DNA from: Janthinobacterium sp.
GTDB taxonomy: Bacteria; Pseudomonadota; Gammaproteobacteria; Burkholderiales; Burkholderiaceae_D
NCBI RefSeq assembly: GCF_009923995.1
Contig: NZ_RFSK01000006.1
Coordinates: forward strand, 1-64,000
Direction: 5' to 3'
DNA length: 64,000 bases
In this document: positions 41,930 through 51,355 of the stretch, piece by piece
Layout: every line of letters begins with the position of its first letter
Position numbering within the stretch: the stretch's first letter is position 1
The notes under the pieces: model-generated
The model's input: only the letters and a program-made list of their open reading frames with translations
Told to the model about the DNA's origin: nothing
Databases searched by the model: none
Program-made: the position numbers and the translations under genes

Positions 41930-43510
41930 ATGCGTTTTAGACGCGCTGACCCCAACGCCCCCGCCAAACCGCCCCGCAGCACGTGGGCGCGCATGCTGAC
42001 TGCCGCCATCGCCGGCGCCGTCGCGGTGCTGGCGTTCGCCCCTTTCGGCTACTGGCCCCTGCAAATCCTCAGCCTGGGCGTGCTGTTCTACCAGGTGCTG
42101 CGTTCCTCCAGCATCAAGGGCGGCGCCCTGATCGGCTGGGCCTATGGCTTCGGCTGGTGCGCGGCCGGCACGCACTGGCTGTACATCTCGATGCACCGCT
42201 ACGGCGACATGGCCGCACCGATCGCCGCCATCGCCGTGGCCCTGCTGGCCCTGCTGATGGCCATCTACGTGGCCCTGGCCATGGGCGCGGCCGCCTGGCT
42301 GCGCCAGCGCTGGGTACTGTCCCTGCCCGCCATGACCCTGCTGGTGCTGCCTGCGACGTGGACCCTGTTCGAATGGACGCGCGGCTGGCTGTTTACGGGT
42401 TTCCCGTGGCTGGCCACGGGCTACGCCCACAATGCCAGCCCGCTGGGGGGCTTCGCCCCCATCGTCGGATCGTATGGCCTGGGCTGGCTGGCGGCGCTGT
42501 CCGCAGGCGCCCTGCTGCTGCTCACGCACCGCACGCGCTGGCCCGCGCTGGGCGGCGTCATCGCACTGTACGCGGCCGGCATCGGCTTGCAGTACGTGGC
42601 CTGGACGCATCCGGTCGGGCGCCCGATCACGGTGCGCCTGCTGCAGGGGAACGTGCCGCAGCAGCAGAAATTCGACCCCGGCTTCGTGCTGGGCGCCCTG
42701 CAGATGTACCAAAGCGCCATCACCAGCGCCCCGGCCGACCTGATCGCCACGCCGGAAACGGCCGTCACCGTGCTGCCGCACCAGCTGCCGCCCGGCTACC
42801 TGGATAGCCTGGCGACGTATTCGCAGCAGACGGGCAGCACGATTCTGCTCGGCATGCCCGTGCTCGACGAGCAGCAGCGCTTCTACAATGCGGCGCTGGG
42901 CATCACGCCCAACGGCGCGTCAGGCCCCTACTACCAGTACCGCAAGCACCACCTGGTGCCGTTCGGCGAATTCGTGCCGCCCGGCCTGCACTGGTTCGTC
43001 GCCATGATGGCCATTCCGCTGGGCGACATGGGCCGCGGCGCCGAGGTGCAGGCGCCGCTCCAGGTGCGCGACCAGCTGGTGCTGCCGAATATCTGCTACG
43101 AAGACCTGTTTGGCGAGGAAATCGCCAGCCAGCTGGCCAGCGCCCACCGCAATGGCAAGCAGTCGGCCTCGGTGCTGCTGAATATCTCGAACCTGGCCTG
43201 GTTTGGCGACTCGATCGCCATCCCGCAGCATCTGCAGATTTCGCAGATGCGCAGCCTGGAAACAGGCCGCCCCATGCTGCGCTCGACGAATACGGGCGCC
43301 ACCGCCGTCATCGACGGCAAGGGCGTGGTGCAAAGCCTGCTGCCGCCGGAACAGCAAGCCACCCTGGCGGCCAAGGTGCAAGGTATGGGCGGCATGACGC
43401 CATACATTCTTTACGGCAACAAACTGGTGCTGGCCCTGGCCGCGCTGGCCCTGCTGACCGCCTTCCTGCTGTCGCGCGCCGCCCGCCGTGGCGGCGCCGC
43501 ACAGCAATAA
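41930..43510 (+). CDS. lnt: Apolipoprotein N-acyltransferase Lnt
   Basis: Lnt adds the third acyl chain to the N-terminal Cys of lipoproteins in the inner membrane. The 526-residue protein has an N-terminal set of about seven membrane segments and a periplasmic nitrilase-like domain with the catalytic triad Glu276 (ATPETAVTV), Lys339 (QYRKHHLVPFGEF) and Cys389 (PNICYEDLFG). A final hydrophobic segment ends the protein. The lipoproteins in this window (ChaN-like) are likely substrates. Confidence 0.95.
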   Translation: MRFRRADPNAPAKPPRSTWARMLTAAIAGAVAVLAFAPFGYWPLQILSLGVLFYQVLRSSSIKGGALIGWAYGFGWCAAGTHWLYISMHRYGDMAAPIAAIAVALLALLMAIYVALAMGAAAWLRQRWVLSLPAMTLLVLPATWTLFEWTRGWLFTGFPWLATGYAHNASPLGGFAPIVGSYGLGWLAALSAGALLLLTHRTRWPALGGVIALYAAGIGLQYVAWTHPVGRPITVRLLQGNVPQQQKFDPGFVLGALQMYQSAITSAPADLIATPETAVTVLPHQLPPGYLDSLATYSQQTGSTILLGMPVLDEQQRFYNAALGITPNGASGPYYQYRKHHLVPFGEFVPPGLHWFVAMMAIPLGDMGRGAEVQAPLQVRDQLVLPNICYEDLFGEEIASQLASAHRNGKQSASVLLNISNLAWFGDSIAIPQHLQISQMRSLETGRPMLRSTNTGATAVIDGKGVVQSLLPPEQQATLAAKVQGMGGMTPYILYGNKLVLALAALALLTAFLLSRAARRGGAAQQ

Positions 43511-43657
43511 GCGGCCGATATTGCCCGAAGAGTCACAGTGGGCCCGTAAAAACCGCTAAAATTAGCAAAACCCCGGCCCGGACGCGCTTGTTGGCAGCGT
43601 GCGGGCTTCAAGCAAACCTTAACAAAGCGCAGCCTGTCCGCGCGGCGAACTCATACG

Positions 43658-44575
43658 ATGCTCACATTTCAACAAATTATCCTGACCTTGCAAACCTATT
43701 GGGACAAGCAAGGTTGCGCCCTGCTCCAGCCTTACGACATGGAAGTCGGCGCCGGCACCTTCCACACCGGCACCTTCCTGCGCGCGATCGGCCCGGAGCC
43801 TTGGCGCGCCGCGTATGTGCAGCCGTCGCGCCGCCCGAAAGATGGCCGCTATGGCGAAAACCCGAACCGCATGCAGCACTACTACCAGTACCAGGTGGTG
43901 CTCAAGCCCGCGCCGGAAAACATCCTCGACCTGTATCTGGGTTCGCTGGCCGCGCTGGGCCTGGACTTGAAGCAGAATGACGTGCGCTTCGTCGAAGACG
44001 ACTGGGAAAGCCCGACCCTGGGCGCCTGGGGCCTGGGCTGGGAAGTCTGGCTGAACGGCATGGAAGTGACGCAATTTACCTACTTCCAGCAAGTGGGCGG
44101 CCTCGATTGCAAGCCCGTGCTGGGCGAGATCACCTACGGCATCGAACGCCTGGCCATGTACCTGCAAGGCGTGGAAAACGTGTATGACCTGGTGTGGACG
44201 GAGTGGGAAGAGAACGGTGTCACGAAAAAGCTGACCTACGGCGACGTCTTCCACCAGAACGAGGTGGAGCAATCGACCTACAACTTCGAGCACGCGAATA
44301 CGGACCTGCTGTTCGAACAGTTCGGCAATTACGAAGCGGAAGCGAAGCGCCTGATCGAGCTGCAACTGACCTTGCCCGCCTACGAGAAGATCATGAAGGC
44401 CTCGCACAGCTTCAACATGCTGGACGCGCGCGGCGCCATCTCGGTGACGGAACGCGCCGCCTACATCGGCCGCGTGCGCACCCTGTCGCGCCTGGTGGCG
44501 CAAGCGTATTACGACTCGCGCGAGCGCCTCGGTTTCCCGATGCTGCCCGCCGCCGACCAATCCGCCGCCGCCTAA
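43658..44575 (+). CDS. glyQ: Glycyl-tRNA synthetase alpha subunit
   Basis: This is the catalytic subunit of the tetrameric alpha2beta2 glycyl-tRNA synthetase, 305 residues. It begins [20 protein letters not shown], includes [20 protein letters not shown] and [16 protein letters not shown], all class II aminoacyl-tRNA synthetase features of GlyQ. glyS follows after 37 bp in the same operon. Confidence 0.96.
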   Translation: MLTFQQIILTLQTYWDKQGCALLQPYDMEVGAGTFHTGTFLRAIGPEPWRAAYVQPSRRPKDGRYGENPNRMQHYYQYQVVLKPAPENILDLYLGSLAALGLDLKQNDVRFVEDDWESPTLGAWGLGWEVWLNGMEVTQFTYFQQVGGLDCKPVLGEITYGIERLAMYLQGVENVYDLVWTEWEENGVTKKLTYGDVFHQNEVEQSTYNFEHANTDLLFEQFGNYEAEAKRLIELQLTLPAYEKIMKASHSFNMLDARGAISVTERAAYIGRVRTLSRLVAQAYYDSRERLGFPMLPAADQSAAA

Positions 44576-44612
44576 TTCGAGCCTCCATACCGCCGTACCA
44601 GACAAGAACACC

Positions 44613-46715
44613 ATGAACCAAACACTGCTCATCGAACTGCTGACCGAAGAACTGCCGCCGAAAGCGCTGGCCAAACTGGGGGCCGCCTTCACTGCCGGCA
44701 TCGTCAACGGCCTGAAATCGCGCGACTTCCTGGAAGCCGACAGCGTCGCCACCAGCTACGCCTCGCCGCGCCGCCTGGCCGTCTCCATCACCAATGTGCG
44801 CGAAGTCTCGCCCGACAAATCCATCCGCGAAAAAGTCCTGCCCGTCTCCGTGGCGCTGGACGCGAACGGCAACGGCACGCCGCCGCTGGCCAAGAAACTG
44901 GCCGCGCTGGGCTTCCCCGACCTGACGGTGGCGGACCTGGAACGCGCCGCCGACGGCAAGGCCGACAGCTTCTTCTACACCTACACGGCGCCGGGCAGCC
45001 AGCTCGCCACGGGCGCGCAAGCGGCCCTGAGCGAATCGGCCGCCAAGCTGCCGATTCCAAAGCTGATGAGCTATCAGCGCCCGGACGGCACCACCGTGCA
45101 ATTCGTGCGCCCGGCGCACAGCCTGATCGCCCTGCACGGCATCAACATCCTGCCCCTGACCCTGCTGGGTCTGACGGCCGGCCGCACGACGCTGGGCCAC
45201 CGCTTCCTCACCGACGGCACGCCGATCACCATCGCGCACGCGGAAAACTATGCGCCGTCGCTGATCCTCAACGCCAGCGTCATCGCCAGCAACGAAGAAC
45301 GCAAGGAGCGCATCCGCGCCCAGCTGCTGGACAAGGCCGGTGCCGACCAGGTCTTGATGCCCGAAGCGCTGCTCGACGAAGTCACGGCCCTGGTCGAGTG
45401 GCCGGTCGTATATGAATGCCACTTCGAGGAAGAATTCCTGGCCGTGCCACAGGAATGCCTGATCCTCACCATGCAGACGAACCAGAAATACTTCGCGCTG
45501 ACGGACAGCGAAGGCAAGCTGCGCTCGCGCTTCCTGATCGTCTCGAACATCGAGACGGACACGCCCGAACACATCATCGGCGGCAACGAGCGCGTCGTGC
45601 GCCCGCGCCTGTCCGACGCCAAGTTCTTCTTCGAGCAAGACAAAAAGAAGACACTGGCATCGCGCCTGCCGCTGCTGGCCAACGTGGTCTACCACAACAA
45701 GCTGGGCACGCAGGCTGCCCGTACGGAGCGCGTCAAGTCGCTGGCCGGCGCCATCGCCGCCAAGCTGCAATATGACGTCGCGCTGGCCGAACGGGGCGCC
45801 CTGCTGGCCAAGGCCGACCTGCTGACCGACATGGTGGGCGAATTCCCCGAGCTGCAAGGCATCATGGGCACGTATTACGCGCGCCATGACGGCGAGCCGG
45901 AAGAAGTGGCGCTGGCCGCCTCGGAGCACTACCAGCCGCGCTTTGCCGGCGACAGCCTCCCGTCTACCGCCACCGGCACCGCCGTGGCCCTCGCCGACAA
46001 GCTCGAAACCCTGGTCGGCATCTGGTCCATCGGCCTGGCGCCGACGGGCGACAAGGACCCGTTCGCGCTGCGCCGCCACGCCCTGGGCGTACTGCGCATG
46101 CTGCTGGAAAAACGCCTGCCCCTGTCGATCCAGGGCTTGCTGGCCGATGCCGCCGCGCAGTTCGCAGCCATTCCCGGCTTCAAGGACCCGGTGGCCGACG
46201 TCACCACCTTCATGCTCGACCGCCTGCGCGGCATCCTGCGCGAGCGCGGCTTCTCGCCGAACGAAATCGAAGCCGTCGTGGCGCAGAATCCCGACCGCCT
46301 GGACGACATCGTGCAGCGCCTGGAAGCCGTGCAGGCCTTTGCCGCCCTGCCGGAAAGCGCCTCGCTGGCCGCCGCCAACAAGCGCATCACGAACATCCTG
46401 AAAAAGAACGAGGAAGCCGTGAGCCAGGTGGCAGCCGGCGGCGTGAACGTGGCGCTGCTGCAGGACGAAGCGGAGAAAAAACTCGCCGCCGCCGTCTCGC
46501 GCGTGCAGCCCGAAGTCGACGCGGCCTTCGCCAAGGGCGACTTCACGGATACCCTGCAGACCCTGGCGCAGCTGCGCGACGATGTCGACGGTTTCTTCAA
46601 CGACGTGATGGTGATGGCCGAGGATGTCGCCCTGCGCAACAACCGCCTGGCCCTGCTGTCGTCCCTGCACGGCATGATGAACCGCGTGGCCGACATTTCG
46701 AAGCTGGCGGCATAA
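44613..46715 (+). CDS. glyS: Glycyl-tRNA synthetase beta subunit
   Basis: This 700-residue beta subunit recognises tRNA-Gly and completes the synthetase. It starts [20 protein letters not shown], includes [18 protein letters not shown] and [13 protein letters not shown], and ends with the DALR-type anticodon region. The stop overlaps the gmhB start by one base (TAATG), linking translation. Confidence 0.96.
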   Translation: MNQTLLIELLTEELPPKALAKLGAAFTAGIVNGLKSRDFLEADSVATSYASPRRLAVSITNVREVSPDKSIREKVLPVSVALDANGNGTPPLAKKLAALGFPDLTVADLERAADGKADSFFYTYTAPGSQLATGAQAALSESAAKLPIPKLMSYQRPDGTTVQFVRPAHSLIALHGINILPLTLLGLTAGRTTLGHRFLTDGTPITIAHAENYAPSLILNASVIASNEERKERIRAQLLDKAGADQVLMPEALLDEVTALVEWPVVYECHFEEEFLAVPQECLILTMQTNQKYFALTDSEGKLRSRFLIVSNIETDTPEHIIGGNERVVRPRLSDAKFFFEQDKKKTLASRLPLLANVVYHNKLGTQAARTERVKSLAGAIAAKLQYDVALAERGALLAKADLLTDMVGEFPELQGIMGTYYARHDGEPEEVALAASEHYQPRFAGDSLPSTATGTAVALADKLETLVGIWSIGLAPTGDKDPFALRRHALGVLRMLLEKRLPLSIQGLLADAAAQFAAIPGFKDPVADVTTFMLDRLRGILRERGFSPNEIEAVVAQNPDRLDDIVQRLEAVQAFAALPESASLAAANKRITNILKKNEEAVSQVAAGGVNVALLQDEAEKKLAAAVSRVQPEVDAAFAKGDFTDTLQTLAQLRDDVDGFFNDVMVMAEDVALRNNRLALLSSLHGMMNRVADISKLAA

Positions 46716-47302
46716 TGGGTACGCCAGCGCTGAAACTGATTATTCTCGACCGCGACGGCGTCATTAACCATGACTCGCCGGACTTCATCAAGTCGCCGGC
46801 CGAATGGCTGCCGATCCCCGGCTCGCTCGAAGCGATCGCCCGCCTGAACCAGGCAGGCTATCGCGTCGTCATCGCCTCGAACCAGTCCGGCATCGCGCGC
46901 GAGTATTTCGACATGACGGTCTTGAACGCGATCCACCAGAAAATGCACACCCTGGCGCAGCAGGTGGGCGCCGACATCGACGCCATTTTCTTTTGCCCGC
47001 ACGCGGGCGCGGACAATTGCGACTGCCGCAAGCCCAAGCCGGGCATGTTCCACGAGATTTCGCAGCGCTACAACACCAGCCTGAAAGGCGTGCCCACGGT
47101 TGGCGACTCGCTGCGCGACCTGCAGGCAGGCTTCATCAGCGGATGCGTGCCCTATCTGGTATTGACGGGCAAGGGCGAAAAGACCAACGAGACGGGTGGC
47201 CTGCCGCCCGGCACCCAGGTCTTCCCCGACCTGGCCGCCGTGGTCAGCCACCTGCTCAAGGCACCCGCGGCAGGGGCGCCCACCGTAGCATTCAGTATTT
47301 AA
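46715..47302 (+). CDS. gmhB: D-glycero-D-manno-heptose 1,7-bisphosphate 7-phosphatase
   Basis: This HAD-type phosphatase of 195 residues takes part in ADP-heptose synthesis for the LPS core. The nucleophile motif ILDRDGVINHDS lies at residues 9-20, the zinc loop is CPHAGADNCDCRKPKPGM, and the late motif GDSLRDLQAG binds magnesium. The WaaC transferase that uses the product is encoded at 50-51 kb. It overlaps glyS by one base and precedes plsC by 16 bp. Confidence 0.93.
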   Translation: MGTPALKLIILDRDGVINHDSPDFIKSPAEWLPIPGSLEAIARLNQAGYRVVIASNQSGIAREYFDMTVLNAIHQKMHTLAQQVGADIDAIFFCPHAGADNCDCRKPKPGMFHEISQRYNTSLKGVPTVGDSLRDLQAGFISGCVPYLVLTGKGEKTNETGGLPPGTQVFPDLAAVVSHLLKAPAAGAPTVAFSI

Positions 47303-47318
47303 TCTCCGGAGAACCGCA

Positions 47319-48059
47319 TTGCGTAATATTTCCCTGTTCCTGCGATCCCTGCTGTTCATGATCATCATGGTCGTGGCCACCATCGTCTGGGCCTGCGTGT
47401 GCTTTTTTGCCGCGCCATTGAGCTACAACAAGCGCTATTGGGTCACTTCGCGCTGGAACGTGTTTATCCTGTGGTGTGCCAAGGTCATTTGCGGCATCCG
47501 CTATGAAGTCAAGGGCGCCGAGAACTTCCCCGATGCGCCGGCCATCGTGCTGTCGAAGCATCAGTCGGCGTGGGAAACCATCTTCTTGCTGCCAAGCCTG
47601 CCCCGCCCGCTGGTGTACGTGTTCAAGAAGGAGATCCTGTACATTCCATTCTTCGGCTGGGCCATGGCGCTGCTGCGCATGATCCCCATCGACCGCAAGC
47701 AGGGCAAGCATGCGTTCAAGAGCGTGGTGGCGCATGGCAAGCGCCGCCTGGCCGATGGCCAATGGATTATCATGTTCCCTGAAGGCACGCGCATTCCGGT
47801 CGGCCAGACGGGCAAGTACAAGAGCGGCGGCACGCGCCTGGCCATTGCCACGGGCGCCGTAGTGGTACCCATTGCGCATAATTCAGGCGAGTGCTGGCCC
47901 AAGCAGTCATTCCTCAAACGCCCGGGACTGATCACCGTCTCGATCGGCAAACCGATTTCGCCGGAAGGGCAAACCCCGGACAGCATGATGCAACAGGTGG
48001 AAAATTGGATAGAATCAGAAATGCGCGTCATTTCGCCTCACGCCTACAACGCTGGCTAG
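47319..48059 (+). CDS. plsC: 1-acyl-sn-glycerol-3-phosphate acyltransferase
   Basis: This 246-residue membrane-anchored acyltransferase makes phosphatidic acid. An N-terminal hydrophobic segment is followed by the catalytic motif SKHQSAWET, where the usual H-x4-D is H-x4-E, and then by FPEGTRIPVG. The start codon is TTG at 47319, with GGAGA six bases upstream. A second paralogue with the standard motif lies at 60.0-60.8 kb. The stop overlaps no gene, but the YgjP-type gene starts 45 bp later. Confidence 0.9.
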   Translation: MRNISLFLRSLLFMIIMVVATIVWACVCFFAAPLSYNKRYWVTSRWNVFILWCAKVICGIRYEVKGAENFPDAPAIVLSKHQSAWETIFLLPSLPRPLVYVFKKEILYIPFFGWAMALLRMIPIDRKQGKHAFKSVVAHGKRRLADGQWIIMFPEGTRIPVGQTGKYKSGGTRLAIATGAVVVPIAHNSGECWPKQSFLKRPGLITVSIGKPISPEGQTPDSMMQQVENWIESEMRVISPHAYNAG

Positions 48060-48103
48060 ACGGCATCAGCGCGGTCATCCAGGAGCCGACCCTGCGCCAG
48101 CAG

Positions 48104-49036
48104 ATGAAGACCATCAAGGTCGGCGACCAGCAACTGGATCTGTTCGCGCATGACGTCTCGACCAGCACGCCCCCGGCGGTGCGCCCCACGGCACCGCCAG
48201 CGCCGCCCGTGGAGGCGAAGCCTGTAATACCTTTGGCGCCGCCGGCGCCTGTCATTCCTCCCGCACGTCCCATTCTTCCCTCCCCGCCACGCACCGCCGA
48301 TGGCCCGCCCCTGCGCCAGCTGCAGCTGGGCAGCCACCTCGTCGAATTCGCCCTGCGCCGCTCCACGCGCCGTTCCATCGGCTTCATGATCGACGACAAC
48401 GGCTTGCGCGTCACGGCGCCCAAGCGCGTCACCCTGGCCGAAATCGACAACGCCATCCGCGCCAAGCAAGGCTGGATCGTCTCGAAGCTGCTGGAACGGG
48501 GCGAGCGCAAGGTGCAGCGCCAGCAGCGCCCCCCCGTGGCCTGGGTCGACGGTGCCGTGCTGCCATATCTCGGTGGCGACATCACCTTGCGGCTGCACCA
48601 GGCGCCGCGCCACCGCGCCAGCTTCCAGCGCGAGACGAATGAATTGCACGTGTGGGTCACGCCGGCGGGCACGGAGCAGCAGTTGAAGGAAAAAGTGAAA
48701 GCCTGGTTCCAGCACGAGGCGCGCCAGCTGTTCGAGGCGCGGCTGGACCTGTACGCGGACAGGCTGGGCGTGCGCTACGACTCCCTGTCGCTGTCGTCGG
48801 CCGGCACGCGCTGGGGCAGCTGCACCATCGAGCGCAAGATCCGCCTGAACTGGCGCCTGATCCACTTTTCGCTGCCGCTGATCGACTACGTGGTGGCGCA
48901 CGAACTGTCGCACCTGCTGGAAATGAACCACAGCCCCCGCTTCTGGGCCACCGTGGAATCGATCTATCCCGATTACGATGGCGCCAAACAGGCGCTGCGA
49001 AAACGCTCGCAGGAATTGCCTGTCTTGTTTAATTAA
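48104..49036 (+). CDS. YgjP/DUF45-type metallopeptidase
   Basis: This 310-residue protein has a Pro-rich low-complexity stretch at about residues 22-62 and a C-terminal M48-like domain of the YgjP family. The zinc motif AHELSHLLEMNHSPRFW (HExxH plus distal His) lies at about residue 265, preceded by SSAGTRWGSCTIERKIRLNW. The start at 48104 (MKTIKVGDQQ) is chosen because a longer frame from 47891 overlaps plsC without a family pattern. It converges on waaA with 4 bp overlap. Confidence 0.88.
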   Translation: MKTIKVGDQQLDLFAHDVSTSTPPAVRPTAPPAPPVEAKPVIPLAPPAPVIPPARPILPSPPRTADGPPLRQLQLGSHLVEFALRRSTRRSIGFMIDDNGLRVTAPKRVTLAEIDNAIRAKQGWIVSKLLERGERKVQRQQRPPVAWVDGAVLPYLGGDITLRLHQAPRHRASFQRETNELHVWVTPAGTEQQLKEKVKAWFQHEARQLFEARLDLYADRLGVRYDSLSLSSAGTRWGSCTIERKIRLNWRLIHFSLPLIDYVVAHELSHLLEMNHSPRFWATVESIYPDYDGAKQALRKRSQELPVLFN

Positions 49037-50310
49037 ACTGACAGCAAAGGTTGAATGGCCTTAATCGTGCGTGGCGTCGCGCCCCGGTGCTGGTTGGCGA
49101 ACGCCAGCGCCTGCGCTCCCATGAAAGACAAGCGTGCCGGGTCCTGCAGCAAGGCTGACGCCTGCGCCATCAGCGCGTCGGCGTCCGCCACCAGCGCGGC
49201 ACCGCCGGCGGCAATCGCCTGCTCGGTCACCAGCGCAAAGTTGAAGGTGTGGGGGCCGATCAGCACGGGCTTGCCCAGTGCGGCCGGCTCGATCAGATTC
49301 TGTCCGCCCAGCGGCAGCAGGCTGCCGCCCACGAAAGCGCAATCGCAGGCCGCGTAATAGGCAAACATCTCGCCCATCGAGTCGCCCAGCAGCACCTGCG
49401 TGCCCGCCGCCACGGCATCGTCCTGCGCCAGGCCGGACCTGCGCTGCACCGCCAGACCGCGCGACAAGATCAGTTTTTCCACCTCATCGAAGCGCTGCGG
49501 ATGGCGCGGCACGATCAGCAGCAGCGCATCAGCAGGCAAACTGGCGCGGGTATAGGCTTCGAGGATCAGCTGCTCTTCGCCTTCGCGCGTGCTGGCGCAC
49601 AGCAGCACGGGACGCTGGCCGATGGCCGCGCGCAACGCCGCCCCCGTCGCCAGGGCCGCCTCGGGCACGACGACGTCGAACTTGATGCTGCCCGTGACGA
49701 CCACGTCCCGCACGCCCAGCTGGCGCACCCGATCGGCGTCGTCCTGCGTCTGCGCCGCCACCAGGGTGATGCCGCGCGCCGCCTCGGCAATGAGCTTGCC
49801 CAGGCGCTGCGCCTTGCCCAGCGAACGCTGCGACAGGCGCGCATTGGCTAGCACCACGGGCACTTTGTAGCGATTGCACTGGTGGATCAGGTTTGGCCAC
49901 ACCTCCGTCTCCATCAGGATGCAGATGCGGGGTGCGAAATGGCGGATGAAACGGGCCGGCATGGCGCCCGTGTCGTACGGCAGGTAGCTTTGCAGCAGGC
50001 GCGCGCCGTGCTTGGCGAACAGCGCCTTGCCCGTGGCGCGTCCCGTCGGCGTCATGTGCGTGAGGACGATGCGGCAATCGGGCCATTGCGCCAGCAGCGC
50101 ATCGACCAGCGGCTCGGCCGCGCGCGTTTCGCCGACGGAGACGGCGTGCAGCCAGATGGTGTCAGGCGCAGGTGCCGCCTGACGGGGATAAAAGCCCAGG
50201 CGCTCGCCCCAATGCTGGCGGTAGCCGGGTTCTTGGCGGCCGCGCAGCCACAGGCGCGCCAGCACCAGGGGCAAGGCCAGCCACCAGGCGAGGGTATAAA
50301 GAAGTCGCAT
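49033..50310 (-). CDS. waaA: Kdo transferase WaaA
   Basis: WaaA transfers 3-deoxy-D-manno-octulosonic acid to lipid A precursors at the inner membrane. The 425-residue protein starts with a membrane-anchoring segment (RLLYTLAWWLALPLVLARLW), includes WLHAVSVGETRAA, LMETEVWPNLI and the C-terminal GT-B motif LPLGGQNLIEPAALGKPVLIGP. waaC lies 18 bp upstream on the same strand. Confidence 0.94.
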   Translation of the reverse strand: MRLLYTLAWWLALPLVLARLWLRGRQEPGYRQHWGERLGFYPRQAAPAPDTIWLHAVSVGETRAAEPLVDALLAQWPDCRIVLTHMTPTGRATGKALFAKHGARLLQSYLPYDTGAMPARFIRHFAPRICILMETEVWPNLIHQCNRYKVPVVLANARLSQRSLGKAQRLGKLIAEAARGITLVAAQTQDDADRVRQLGVRDVVVTGSIKFDVVVPEAALATGAALRAAIGQRPVLLCASTREGEEQLILEAYTRASLPADALLLIVPRHPQRFDEVEKLILSRGLAVQRRSGLAQDDAVAAGTQVLLGDSMGEMFAYYAACDCAFVGGSLLPLGGQNLIEPAALGKPVLIGPHTFNFALVTEQAIAAGGAALVADADALMAQASALLQDPARLSFMGAQALAFANQHRGATPRTIKAIQPLLSV

Positions 50311-50328
50311 AATGATTGAACGTTGAGG

Positions 50329-51351
50329 TCAGGCGGGAGGATAGTCGGCCAGCAGGCGCCGTGCCGCAGCCAGCACTTCCGGCACGCCCGGCGGCGCCCC
50401 TTTGTCGCCCAGGTTGATGATTTTCGGCGACCAGTTGCCTTCCGTTTTCCACAGCGGCGAATCGGCATAGATTTCCACCGTCGGCCGCAGGAAAGCGGCG
50501 GCGATATGCGTCAGGCCCGTATCGACGCCGACCACCAGTGCCGCATGGCGCGCCAGCAAGGTAGCATCGCTCATCGACAGCTTCGGCAGCAGGCGCGCAT
50601 TTGGCAGGCCGGCCGCCAGCACTTCGGCTTCCGCCTTTTCCTTGGGTGAGCCCCAGGGCAGCAGGATGGGCATGGGGGCCAGTGCCTGGCCCAGCGCGAT
50701 CCAGTGCTGCGGCGCCCATTTCTTGGCATCGCGCGCCGTGCCGTGGAAATACACGCAATAGGGCGCGTCGCCCATCCAGTCAGGACGCGGCTCGCTGCGC
50801 GACACTTCCGGCAAGCCGAAATCGGCCGGCGTGTCGACCGCATAGCCCAGTGCCGCGGCGGCCACCATGCGGCCGCGCGCTACCGCATGCGTACGCGGGT
50901 CGAGAGGAATGCTTTTGGTGTGGAACAGGCGCGAAATGCCTTCGTAGCCGGAGCCTTCGCTGCCATTGGCCAGGCCGACCTTCTGCCCGCCCGGCGCCAG
51001 GCGCGCAGCGCCCATGATGATGCCCGTCTTGAGCAGGCCCTGGGTGTCGAACACGTAATCGTAGCGCGTCTGGCGCAGGCTGCGGAAGAAGGCGGCGATT
51101 TCCGCGCGCGTCTCCTTCTTGCCCAGGCTCTTGCGCCAGCGCCGCAGCGCAAACGGGAAAATGGTATTCACGCGCGGGTTCAGGCGCACCAGGCTGGTAT
51201 AGCCTTCCTCGACCACCCAGTCGATGGTCGCATCCGGGTAATGGCGCGCGATGTCGGCCACCATGGGCAGGTTATGCAGCACGTCGCCCAGCGACGATAC
51301 CCGCACCAGCAGGATTTTCAAGGGCGCCTGTGCGCCTCGTTGAGCGGCCAT
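50329..51351 (-). CDS. waaC: LPS heptosyltransferase I
   Basis: WaaC adds the first L-glycero-D-manno-heptose to Kdo in the LPS inner core. The 340-residue GT9-family protein shows ILLVRVSSLGDVLHNLPMV near the start, WVVEEGY, and VVGVDTGLTHIAAAF with the PTVEIY end. The donor pathway includes gmhB at 46.7 kb. The gene is 4 bp downstream of algC and 18 bp upstream of waaA, forming an algC-waaC-waaA unit. Confidence 0.93.
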   Translation of the reverse strand: MAAQRGAQAPLKILLVRVSSLGDVLHNLPMVADIARHYPDATIDWVVEEGYTSLVRLNPRVNTIFPFALRRWRKSLGKKETRAEIAAFFRSLRQTRYDYVFDTQGLLKTGIIMGAARLAPGGQKVGLANGSEGSGYEGISRLFHTKSIPLDPRTHAVARGRMVAAAALGYAVDTPADFGLPEVSRSEPRPDWMGDAPYCVYFHGTARDAKKWAPQHWIALGQALAPMPILLPWGSPKEKAEAEVLAAGLPNARLLPKLSMSDATLLARHAALVVGVDTGLTHIAAAFLRPTVEIYADSPLWKTEGNWSPKIINLGDKGAPPGVPEVLAAARRLLADYPPA

Positions 51352-51355
51352 GCTG

